Assembly (NCBI GenBank): GCA_905373785.1 | Contig: CAJPUK010000037.1 | Span: 1 to 16,680 of the forward strand | Source of the DNA: an uncultured Johnsonella sp. | GTDB lineage: Bacteria > Bacillota > Clostridia > Lachnospirales > Lachnospiraceae | DNA: 16,680 bases | Direction of reading: 5' to 3' | Part shown: piece by piece, positions 1-5,768 of the stretch | Layout: each line of letters starts with the position of its first letter | Numbering within the stretch: the first letter of the stretch is position 1 | The notes under the pieces: model-generated | Database searches by the model: none | Told to the model about the DNA's origin: nothing | The model's input: the letters and a program-made list of their open reading frames with translations, nothing else | Position numbers and translations under genes: made by a program

Positions 1-47
1 GATATATAGCGGAAATAATAAAAACCACGTATATAGCATATATAACA

Positions 48-262
48 TAGATGTGTCCTGACTTAAAATCCGATATATAAAACCTTGAATTAATAAACTC
101 GGTATCTATATCGGAAGATCTTGCCTTCCCGATTCGCTGCAATATAAAAAATATATAAGCAAGAAAACAGTGGCATAATAAGATCTGTTACTTATTACAG
201 TAGCGTCCCTGTGTGGGATTTTCACCCAACTTCCTATGCGAAAGCATAAAATCTATGTATAT
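48..262 (-). ncRNA. Cobalamin (B12) riboswitch
   Basis: Read on the minus strand, this stretch has the conserved core of a cobalamin riboswitch: GGGTGAAAATCCC (complement of about 215-227) followed by an AGGGACGCTACTGTAA segment (about 195-210), then CCACTG (about 168-173), GGGAAGGC (about 123-130) and a B12-box-like GTCAGGACAC (53-62). A short hairpin, TATGC-GAAA-GCATA, sits just 5' of the core at about 235-248. These blocks occur in the usual order and spacing of the family. The element faces left, so the gene it controls lies beyond position 1; such genes are usually cobalamin transport or synthesis genes or B12-independent isoenzymes. I see no coding start in positions 1-47, and the expression platform is probably cut off. 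The 5' and 3' limits are approximate. Confidence 0.85.
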
Positions 263-270
263 TGAGAAGA

Positions 271-299
271 ATATTAGCATAAGACGGTAGTAAAAGCAA
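271..299 (-). promoter_or_regulatory. Promoter of the riboswitch transcript
   Basis: On the minus strand, TTGCTT (294-299) and TAATAT (271-276) are separated by 17 bases, matching sigma-A type -35 and -10 boxes. Transcription would begin near 264, immediately ahead of the riboswitch core, which is where a leader promoter should be. This is a sequence match only. Confidence 0.5.
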
Positions 300-375
300 G
301 AATACTTAATAAACAAATTTTAAGGTCTTTTCTATAAAAAATTCATCATATTCACACAAATTTTATGTTTTAAGT

Positions 376-424
376 AAAAAAACTGCTGTACTGATTAAAG
401 AACATAATTAATACAACAGTTTTT
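376..424 (-). terminator. Rho-independent terminator after the 461-1135 gene
   Basis: Two 13-base arms (378-390 and 412-424) pair with one wobble around a 21-base loop. On the minus strand the stem ends in CAGTTTTTTT, so it has the U-run needed to stop transcription coming from the gene that ends at 461. It also separates that gene from the riboswitch unit. The A/T-rich stem base makes it potentially bidirectional, but nothing on the plus strand needs it. Confidence 0.75.
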
Positions 425-460
425 CTATGAATATAGTTTATAAAATTACAAAACTTATAA

Positions 461-1135
461 TTACCACCTTGTAGTGTCCTCGGTTTGATTAAAGTGGGCA
501 ACGGATTGATTGCCGACCTTGTCACTTACATGTACATCCAAACTTCCGAATTTGTCAAGATTGAAGGTTGCCTCATTGTTCGCCTCATTAACATTAAGAG
601 GATCAACTCTTAAACCGTTTGGAGTAGTGGCATATATTGAAGATATGTCGATACCTGACTGGCTGTCTTCAAAAGAAACCAAAACCTCGGAATTTTTTCC
701 GACCTGTGTAACTTCACCTTGAATTACCGGAGGTTCTTCATCTATTGAGCCTACATTTTCATAGGCAGCATCACTCATACCGTTAAGTCCGTAAACTACA
801 GCGGATATTCCGCCGTTTTTATCCAAAGTTGCGGTATAGATTATGGAAGTGCCTGTTTCTTCTTTGTTAAGTTCCAAAGGTTTGTTGTTAAAAAGTACCT
901 CAAGATTTTTTATGGGGTAGAATTTATTAAGTTTTATGGTTAATGCTACATTCTTAAAATTATGTTCATCGACAACTTCCAAATCAATATTCGGTCTGGA
1001 GGTGGCAAGGAAGAAGATAATTAAGTTAATAATTACAAAAGGTATCCCATAGAAAAGTAAGAAATTACCTATTGAAATCCTTCCTCCGTTTTGCCTTTGT
1101 TGTCTTGAATTTGAACTTCTGGAATATTGTGCCAT
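461..1135 (-). CDS. Membrane-anchored protein with Ig-like domain, function unknown
   Basis: I do not recognise a named family for this 224-residue protein. It has a short basic, Ser/Gln/Arg-rich cytoplasmic start (residues 1-20), one strongly hydrophobic segment (about 24-44) that reads as an uncleaved signal anchor, and an extracytoplasmic remainder of beta-rich character. Residues about 132-218 look like a bacterial Ig-like domain: DEEPPVI at the start, SFEDSQSGID in the middle and VSDKVGNQ near the end, the usual D..PP / D..SGI / D..GN pattern. Residues 50-125 may be a second, more diverged beta domain. The ATG at 1133-1135 is preceded by AGAAAGGA at good spacing. It appears monocistronic, with a terminator just downstream, and is not obviously part of the glycan locus. 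A cell-surface or envelope role is inference from topology. Confidence 0.75.
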   Translation of the reverse strand: MAQYSRSSNSRQQRQNGGRISIGNFLLFYGIPFVIINLIIFFLATSRPNIDLEVVDEHNFKNVALTIKLNKFYPIKNLEVLFNNKPLELNKEETGTSIIYTATLDKNGGISAVVYGLNGMSDAAYENVGSIDEEPPVIQGEVTQVGKNSEVLVSFEDSQSGIDISSIYATTPNGLRVDPLNVNEANNEATFNLDKFGSLDVHVSDKVGNQSVAHFNQTEDTTRW

Positions 1136-1281
1136 ATAAAATCCTTTCTGATATAAGCGGAATAGGGGCTCTAAAACAATACACAGCCCTTGCTTGCTAC
1201 ATTTTACAACATAAAGAACAAAATATCAATTCCGGCATTCATCTTCATTCAATTTATAAATAAAATTTAAGTTACAGTTAA

Positions 1282-1368
1282 GGCAGTTTAGATATATATG
1301 TATAATATACCAAATGAAAGCTTGCTTTCAGGCGTATATTATACATATATATCTAACAGGCTACTGCC
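1282..1368. repeat. Long near-perfect palindrome (hairpin element)
   Basis: Positions 1288-1310 and 1334-1356 are a perfect 23-base inverted repeat of almost pure A/T sequence. The 23-base centre contains its own small palindrome, TGAAAGC-TT-GCTTTCA (1315-1330). After a six-base bulge, the outer bases GGCAGT (1282-1287) and ACTGCC (1363-1368) also pair. The whole element can fold into one long hairpin in DNA or RNA. There is no T-run after the stem in either direction, so it is not a standard terminator, though it may block or process transcripts. A small mobile palindromic element is the other reading. Confidence 0.75.
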
Positions 1369-1397
1369 GGCATTCATCTTCGTCTAATTTATGGATA

Positions 1398-1511
1398 AAA
1401 ATTAAACATTTTCAGTTTTTATGACGAAGATGAATGACCTGCCTGAGCTGTAACAAAATTAAACATTTTCAGTTTTTTTGACGAAGATAAATAACCTCGC
1501 TAAACTGTAAC
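1398..1511. repeat. Two tandem 57-base repeats
   Basis: Units 1398-1454 and 1455-1511 are directly adjacent and identical at about 50 of 57 positions. Both start with AAAATTAAACATTTTCAG and end with CTGTAAC. The copies lie immediately downstream of the stop codon of the minus-strand membrane protein gene at 1515. With only two copies and no spacers this is not a CRISPR array. The shared GACGAAGAT core also pairs with the inverted copy at 1371-1384. Confidence 0.75.
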
Positions 1512-1514
1512 TCA

Positions 1515-2036
1515 TTAGTGAACCAAGTTGCCCAAAATACCGAAAGAGATAAGCATCATAATTATACTTGCCATAAATACTCCCACGGTTATAGCTGCAA
1601 GAGCTTTTTTCCTGTCCATATTGAGCATGGCTGCAACCAATGCCCCTGTCCATGCTCCGGTTCCCGGCAGCGGTATTCCTACAAATATTACCAAGCCCCA
1701 AAATCCGTACCTTTCTATAGAACCTTTATTCTTATCAACTTTTTTATATATCCAATTAGCAAATTTCTTAAATAAGCCTATCCTGCTGTTTTGCATTTTA
1801 GAAATAACGGTTTCAATCAAATATATGATGAAGGGAATAGGTAACAGGTTGGCTACTATAGAAATAACATAACTTTCCCAAGGCGGAAGCCCTAAAAGAG
1901 TGGCGGCTATAAGTCCTCCCCTAAGTTCAAGTATAGGCATAAGTGATATAACAAATACTATACACTGCTTTCCTAAGGGTAGGGCTAAAAGACCGGATAA
2001 TGCCCCGATAATAGACTGTGCCAGTTTTTCTGCCAT
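1515..2036 (-). CDS. Small multidrug-export family membrane protein (COG2426/PF06695)
   Basis: A 173-residue integral membrane protein of the family named putative small multi-drug export protein. Hydrophobic segments lie at about 24-48, 55-78, 111-138 and 145-170. The family signatures are visible: PILELRGGLIAA (34-45) and GIPLPGTGAWTGALVA (120-135); both have the Pro/Gly-rich character of re-entrant loops. The drug-export name is historical and not well supported; the family has been proposed to be a distant relative of DedA/VTT proteins, some of which handle polyprenyl-phosphate lipids. Its ATG (2034-2036) follows the upstream stop by three bases, and its ribosome site AGAGGTG lies inside the end of the preceding gene, so the two are cotranscribed and probably translationally coupled. 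A link to glycan lipid carriers is inference from this pairing. Confidence 0.85.
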   Translation of the reverse strand: MAEKLAQSIIGALSGLLALPLGKQCIVFVISLMPILELRGGLIAATLLGLPPWESYVISIVANLLPIPFIIYLIETVISKMQNSRIGLFKKFANWIYKKVDKNKGSIERYGFWGLVIFVGIPLPGTGAWTGALVAAMLNMDRKKALAAITVGVFMASIIMMLISFGILGNLVH

Positions 2037-2039
2037 ATA

Positions 2040-3368
2040 TTACACCTCTTTATCCTTGGAAATATTCTCTATACTCAGCACTTTTTGCACCGCCTCATAT
2101 AAATTCTTTGCTGTGTAGTCAGGCTTTGCATCGTATTTGTTGTCTTTGCCGGCTAACCCCGTCATTACCAGAACGGACTTAAGCCCTGCCCTTTTGGCAA
2201 GCTCTATATCCATACTGCTGTCTCCTATCATATAAGAAGAAGCTAAGTCTATATTGAATTTATCCTTGGCAAGCTCTATCATGCCGGTTTTGGGCTTTCT
2301 ACATTCACAATCTATCTTATATAGAGGATTCTCTTCTGGATAACCTTTATCGGGATGGTGAGGGCAGTAAAAAATGTCATCTAAAAATACGCCTTCCTTA
2401 CCAAGAAGTGTTTTTAACTTTTTGTGAATATAATCTATATCGCCGATATCACATAAACCTCTGGCAACAGCCGGCTGATTGGTAATAACTATTGCCAGCA
2501 AACCTGAAGAATTAATCGCTCGTATCGCCTCTATGACACCGTCTTCAAGCAATAGATCCTCCGCCTTATATATAAAGTCATTTAATTTATTTATAGTGCC
2601 GTCTCTGTCAAGGAATATGGCTGATTGCTTATTGGAAAGATTCTTTCTTGAAATCAAGCCGGCATCAAGCTCGGCAACAGCTTTCTCAATCCTGTCCACA
2701 GTACCGACATCTTTTACATATTCAGGAGACTTATAAGCATATATTGCCTCACCGGACGTTGCCATAGCGGCAAGTATGTCTTTTTCAAAGTCGGTTTTGA
2801 CCGCCTCGCTTACTTTGTCGCATACAGTTTTATCAAGTATGTAGATACCGGCATTGACCATATTATCATACCAATAGTCTCTTTTATTATTTTTTGAGTC
2901 AAAGCAAACAACCCTCTCATCTGCGTCGGTCTCAACCAGATCGGAGTCATAGGGGTGAGCATTGGGATGGGCAAATAAAGTAACTTTGGCTTTTTTTGCC
3001 TTATGGAAGGCTTCCATCTTATCTATATCTATGTCAAAGAAGATATCACCGAATACCAGTAAAAAGTACTCATCACTGAGCTTATCCTTTAAATAGTAAA
3101 AAGCACCTGCTGTACCGAGGGGTTTTTCTTCGAGAATATAGTCTATATTAACACCGAATTTTTCACCGTTTCCAAAATATTCCGTAATCTTTTCACCCAA
3201 ATGCCCTATGATCATAGTGATATCAACTATGCCATATCTTTTAAGCTCTTCTATCTGCCATAAGAGTAAGGGCTTTTCTTTTATAGGTATCATAGGCTTT
3301 GGAATTTCACCCTTGGTTAAACTTTCAAGTCTGGTTCCTTTTCCGCCTGCCATTATGACTGCTTTCAT
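2040..3368 (-). CDS. Bifunctional heptose-1-phosphate nucleotidyltransferase / heptose-1,7-bisphosphate phosphatase (HddC-GmhB fusion)
   Basis: This 442-residue protein joins two enzymes. Residues 1-235 are a sugar-phosphate nucleotidyltransferase: GGKGTRL (8-14), PKP (23-25), the sugar-site EEKPLGTAGA (80-89) and FGD (106-108). Residues 248-432 are a HAD-IIIA phosphatase of the GmhB type: DRDGT (254-258) with the catalytic aspartates, ITNQ (295-298), a zinc loop Cys335-x-His337 ... Cys354-x-Cys356, RKP (357-359) and GDSSMD (382-387). GmhB removes the 7-phosphate from D-glycero-D-manno-heptose 1,7-bisphosphate and HddC then adds GMP to the 1-phosphate, so the fusion covers two consecutive steps. 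GTP specificity is inferred from the GHMP kinase at 9176. The ATG at 3366-3368 is preferred over one nine codons upstream because it has AGAAAGGAA at good spacing and begins MKAVIMAGG as homologues do. Confidence 0.88.
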   Translation of the reverse strand: MKAVIMAGGKGTRLESLTKGEIPKPMIPIKEKPLLLWQIEELKRYGIVDITMIIGHLGEKITEYFGNGEKFGVNIDYILEEKPLGTAGAFYYLKDKLSDEYFLLVFGDIFFDIDIDKMEAFHKAKKAKVTLFAHPNAHPYDSDLVETDADERVVCFDSKNNKRDYWYDNMVNAGIYILDKTVCDKVSEAVKTDFEKDILAAMATSGEAIYAYKSPEYVKDVGTVDRIEKAVAELDAGLISRKNLSNKQSAIFLDRDGTINKLNDFIYKAEDLLLEDGVIEAIRAINSSGLLAIVITNQPAVARGLCDIGDIDYIHKKLKTLLGKEGVFLDDIFYCPHHPDKGYPEENPLYKIDCECRKPKTGMIELAKDKFNIDLASSYMIGDSSMDIELAKRAGLKSVLVMTGLAGKDNKYDAKPDYTAKNLYEAVQKVLSIENISKDKEV

Positions 3369-3412
3369 AAAAATAATTCCTTTCTGTACACTCATATTGA
3401 ATAATAGAATAA

Positions 3413-3441
3413 ACTATAGCATATACACATACTCTAATCAA
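3413..3441 (-). promoter_or_regulatory. Promoter of the hddC-gmhB unit
   Basis: On the minus strand, TTGATT (3436-3441) and TATAGT (3413-3418) are separated by exactly 17 bases, and the -10 box is extended by TG (TGCTATAGT). The predicted start near 3406 leaves a leader of about 38 bases before the ATG at 3368. This is one half of a divergent promoter region with the transaldolase. Confidence 0.65.
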
Positions 3442-3491
3442 TAAATACAGGGTAAAATAATATTTTTATATGCCAAATATATGAAAAGCAC

Positions 3492-3519
3492 TTGTAAATA
3501 TATAAAAATATGTTATCTT
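3492..3519 (+). promoter_or_regulatory. Promoter of the transaldolase gene
   Basis: TTGTAA (3492-3497) and TATCTT (3514-3519) are 16 bases apart, and the -10 has an extended TG (TGTTATCTT). It lies about 50 bases ahead of the ATG at 3573. The match is moderate. Confidence 0.45.
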
Positions 3520-3572
3520 TAGTGTAGAAATTTAAATAAGAAATACATTGATAAACAAGGGGGGTATATACA

Positions 3573-4226
3573 ATGAAGTTTTTTATTGATACTGCAAATT
3601 TGGAGGATATCAAAAAAGCCAATGATATGGGCGTGATTTGCGGTGTTACTACCAATCCGTCTCTGATTGCAAAAGAGGGAAGGGATTTTAATGAAGTTAT
3701 AAAAGAAATTACGGCAATAGTGGACGGACCTATAAGCGGGGAAGTTAAAGCCACAACTGTAGATGCAGAAGGAATGATTGAGGAAGCAAGAGAAATTGCA
3801 AAAATTCACAAGAATATGGTGGTGAAAATTCCTATGACAGTTGAAGGATTAAAGGCTTGCAAGGTATTGAGCAAGGAGGGAATCAAGACCAATCTTACAT
3901 TGGTATTCAGTGCCAATCAAGCTCTTCTTGCAGCCAGAGCGGGTGCCACCTATGTATCTCCGTTTTTAGGACGTTTGGATGATATAAGCACAAGAGGAGT
4001 TGACTTAATAGAGGAAATTGTGCAAATATTTAAAGCTGCAAGTTTAGACACACAAATAATATGTGCAAGTATACGTAATCCTATGCATGTAACTGATTGT
4101 GCACTTGCAGGGGCGGATATAGCGACCGTACCGTATAATGTTATTGAGCAAATGGTTAAACATCCGCTTACAGATATAGGAATAAAGAAATTCCAGGCGG
4201 ATTATAAAGCGGTATTCGGTGAGTAG
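3573..4226 (+). CDS. tal: Transaldolase, small TalC/FSA-like subfamily
   Basis: A 217-residue single-domain (beta/alpha)8 aldolase, the usual length of the fructose-6-phosphate aldolase/transaldolase-3 group. Signatures: FIDTANL at the start (Asp6), GVTTNPSL (24-31), the Schiff-base lysine Lys85 in VVKIPMT, TNLTLVFS (106-113) and SPFLGRLDD (129-137). Glu57 lies at the place where E. coli FSA has glutamine, which favours true transaldolase activity: exchange of a dihydroxyacetone unit between fructose 6-phosphate or sedoheptulose 7-phosphate and an aldose phosphate in the pentose phosphate pathway. The ribosome site AAGGGGGG (3557-3564) is strong. The gene has its own promoter and terminator and diverges from the heptose-activation gene, whose pathway begins from sedoheptulose 7-phosphate; a metabolic link is plausible but inferred. 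Confidence 0.9.
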   Translation: MKFFIDTANLEDIKKANDMGVICGVTTNPSLIAKEGRDFNEVIKEITAIVDGPISGEVKATTVDAEGMIEEAREIAKIHKNMVVKIPMTVEGLKACKVLSKEGIKTNLTLVFSANQALLAARAGATYVSPFLGRLDDISTRGVDLIEEIVQIFKAASLDTQIICASIRNPMHVTDCALAGADIATVPYNVIEQMVKHPLTDIGIKKFQADYKAVFGE

Positions 4227-4242
4227 GATACTTAATTAAACT

Positions 4243-4296
4243 AAAAAAACTGTTACAAATGTAAAGTGAGGTTTGTAGATTTGTAGCAGTTTTTTG
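4243..4296 (+). terminator. Rho-independent terminator after the transaldolase gene
   Basis: A 17-base stem (arms 4244-4260 and 4279-4295) pairs with a single wobble around an 18-base loop and ends in CAGTTTTTT. It starts 17 bases after the stop codon, so it closes the transaldolase transcript. The downstream glycan genes therefore need their own promoter. The A-run on the left arm makes it potentially bidirectional. Confidence 0.85.
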
Positions 4297-4309
4297 CATT
4301 GAAATAATG

Positions 4310-4462
4310 CTACCGCAATCCCACCGGCTTTAGACGGTGGGTTAAGGTAGTATAAGAAAAAACAATAGGGCAGGGACTGCCCGAATTAACGCCTGTGGAG
4401 ATAGTAGGTTGCGAGGTCAGCGAAGCAGGAAGCCCATAGGCTTTAGACTATGGGCAGTTCAC
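4310..4462 (+). mobile_element. Miniature or decayed IS200/IS605-type (tnpB) element
   Basis: Two hairpins with the same loop and the same orientation frame the element. The first (4320-4341) has a seven-base stem CCCACCG/CGGTGGG; outer bases CTACC/GGTAG extend it to 4310-4350. The second (4432-4455) has stem GCCCATAG/CTATGGGC. Both enclose the loop GCTTTAGA, and the stems differ by matched changes on both arms. Same-orientation end hairpins, rather than inverted repeats, are the hallmark of IS200/IS605 elements. Between them lies the 3' end of a tnpB gene, and AGTTCAC (4456-4462) follows the right hairpin, as at many such right ends. No transposase remains, so the element is an internal deletion product. 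Exact tips are not determined. Confidence 0.7.
4356..4439 (+). pseudogene. tnpB: C-terminal remnant of tnpB
   Basis: The frame read from 4356 to the TAG at 4437-4439 ends in GQGLPELTPVEIVGCEV then SEAGSP. The LPE-TPVE segment followed by a glycine-serine tail is typical of the extreme C-terminus of IS1341-type TnpB (RNA-guided nuclease) proteins. The stop codon falls inside the right-end hairpin, as in intact elements. Everything upstream, including the RuvC and zinc-finger parts, is missing: an in-frame TAA lies at 4353-4355 and the left-end hairpin directly precedes it. In intact elements this 3' segment plus the right end also encodes the guide-bearing omega RNA. Confidence 0.75.
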
Positions 4463-4524
4463 AAGCAACGGCTGATATTATTTTTAGAGTGACAGTATAA
4501 GAGTATTAAAGGAAAGGGCTTATA

Positions 4525-5679
4525 ATGGAGGGCATTGACAGCAAACAAAGCAGTTTGGAAAGTGACAAGCGAAATACTTCTGTAGATATAATTAAAGGTC
4601 TTGGAATATTCTGTATGGTATTCGGACACAGCGGTTTCCCTTATATACATTTTGTATATTTATTTCATATGTCGATTTTTTTTATAGCTGCCGGATATTG
4701 TTATAAACAATCTAATTCCGATACAACCTCTTCCACTGTAAAGTTTATAAAAAGAAAGATAAGTACACTGTGGTTTCCCTTCGTTGTATGGAATGTGATA
4801 TACAAAATGTTGCATAACTTCTTTATTGACATTAATATTTATACAAATAATCCGGAAATATTAATGTTCGGGCAATGCAACAGTGTAAGTTCATATATGA
4901 CAATAAAGGAGATGGCAATAAATGCAGCCAAGTCGTTTTTATTTTACGGCGGAACGCAAATGGGCGGAGCACTTTGGTTTTTGAGGACATTAATGGAAGT
5001 GTCCGTTATGTATTGCTGTTTTGATCTGGTATTAAAAAAATTATTTGATAAAAAATACAGCCTGCTCCTACAAGGGCTGATTTCTATATTATTTTTGTCA
5101 ATAGGATATCTGCTTAATGTAAATGAACTATATTTGTGGGGATTCGGAAGAACTATGACATCTTATTGCCTGTTCTATATGGGCTGTATTTGTAAGTCGA
5201 GTAAAATATTAAATAAAGAAAGAAAACTTATAACACATCTTATGTTGCTGCTGATAAGTTTTTTTATTCTTTGGGCCATGGACAGCAGATTGAGTATAAA
5301 TCTTGATCGTAATTCTTATAATGATCCTTTTTCATTAATTGCAGCATCATTTATCGGATGGCAGTTTTTATATGAAATTGCGGAATTTATTAAAAGAATA
5401 GAAATAATTAAAAAGTTTTGGATAATGATCGGCAAGAATACCATGGCAATAGTGGTTTTACATTTTCTGTGTTTTAAAGTTGTAAGCTATATCAGGGTCA
5501 TTGTAAAAGGTGAACCAAAGTTTATAGTAGCAGCTTTTCCGGTTGTGTATTCTGACGGTATCTGGTGGTTTGCATACTTGATGACCGGGGTATTATTACC
5601 TGTTTTACTTAATGTACTATGGGGAAAATTATTCAAGTATATCAATGAAAATATAGCATTTGGCAAAGTGCCTAATTAA
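4525..5679 (+). CDS. Membrane O-acyltransferase (acyltransferase 3 / fucose 4-O-acetylase-like)
   Basis: A 384-residue multi-pass protein of the acyltransferase-3 family (PF01757), normal in length for it. The N-terminal signature is clear: RNTSVDIIKGLGI followed by FGH with His35, the conserved active-site histidine, then FHMSIFF and GY (47-58). About ten hydrophobic segments follow. Such enzymes move acetyl or other short acyl groups from the cytoplasm to sugars of surface polysaccharides; the acceptor here is unknown, but the location at the head of a glycan locus points to the locus polymer. The ATG is preceded by AAAGGAAAGGG at good spacing. I find no convincing -35/-10 pair in 4463-4520, so its promoter is uncertain. 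The 89-base gap after it carries a likely second promoter. Confidence 0.85.
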   Translation: MEGIDSKQSSLESDKRNTSVDIIKGLGIFCMVFGHSGFPYIHFVYLFHMSIFFIAAGYCYKQSNSDTTSSTVKFIKRKISTLWFPFVVWNVIYKMLHNFFIDINIYTNNPEILMFGQCNSVSSYMTIKEMAINAAKSFLFYGGTQMGGALWFLRTLMEVSVMYCCFDLVLKKLFDKKYSLLLQGLISILFLSIGYLLNVNELYLWGFGRTMTSYCLFYMGCICKSSKILNKERKLITHLMLLLISFFILWAMDSRLSINLDRNSYNDPFSLIAASFIGWQFLYEIAEFIKRIEIIKKFWIMIGKNTMAIVVLHFLCFKVVSYIRVIVKGEPKFIVAAFPVVYSDGIWWFAYLMTGVLLPVLLNVLWGKLFKYINENIAFGKVPN

Positions 5680-5690
5680 GCATATATTCG

Positions 5691-5719
5691 TTGATATATG
5701 ATTTTATATATGATAGAAT
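5691..5719 (+). promoter_or_regulatory. Promoter ahead of the glycosyltransferase/exporter genes
   Basis: TTGATA (5691-5696) and TAGAAT (5714-5719) are separated by exactly 17 bases. Each box differs from consensus at one position. It starts transcription about 40 bases before the GTG start at 5769, suggesting that the genes from 5769 onward can be expressed apart from the acyltransferase. Confidence 0.6.
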
Positions 5720-5768
5720 GTTTGGATAGTTGCACAGCTGCGGCTTAGTATAAAAAGAGGTGATTATT

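Larger units (their letters stand above)
1232..1511. repeat. Cluster of intergenic palindromic and direct repeats
   Basis: This gene-free stretch is built from related repeat pieces. The 15-mer CCGGCATTCATCTTC occurs at 1232-1246 and again at 1367-1381. A 14-base arm CATTCATCTTCGTC (1371-1384) has its exact reverse complement at 1423-1436. GTTACAGTTAAGGC (1271-1284) is matched in inverted form, with differences, at 1441-1454 and partly at 1501-1511. The two sub-elements given separately (perfect long hairpin 1288-1356 and 57-base tandem pair 1398-1511) are part of the same cluster. The pattern resembles REP/MITE-type intergenic repeats. I see no open frame that fits it and no transposase. It lies downstream of both minus-strand coding units' boundaries, between the stop at 1515 and the start at 1135. 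Confidence 0.7.

Noticed and set aside
1072..1263. 63-codon open frame on the plus strand
   Set aside because: Begins inside the minus-strand 461-1135 gene and ends in the repeat cluster; no ribosome site and no convincing protein features.
1282..1368. Reading the long palindrome as a rho-independent terminator
   Set aside because: The stem is AT-rich and is not followed by a T-run on either strand.
1398..1511. Possible CRISPR array
   Set aside because: Only two units directly adjacent with no spacers, and about 12 percent divergence; no cas genes nearby.
3393..3395. Upstream ATG for the nucleotidyltransferase-phosphatase gene
   Set aside because: Adds nine residues unlike the family and lacks a good ribosome site; the ATG at 3366-3368 has AGAAAGGAA before it.
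4463..4524. Promoter for the acyltransferase gene directly upstream
   Set aside because: TGACAG and TATTAA-like boxes are present but the spacing is far too short; no pair reaches usable quality, so none is annotated.
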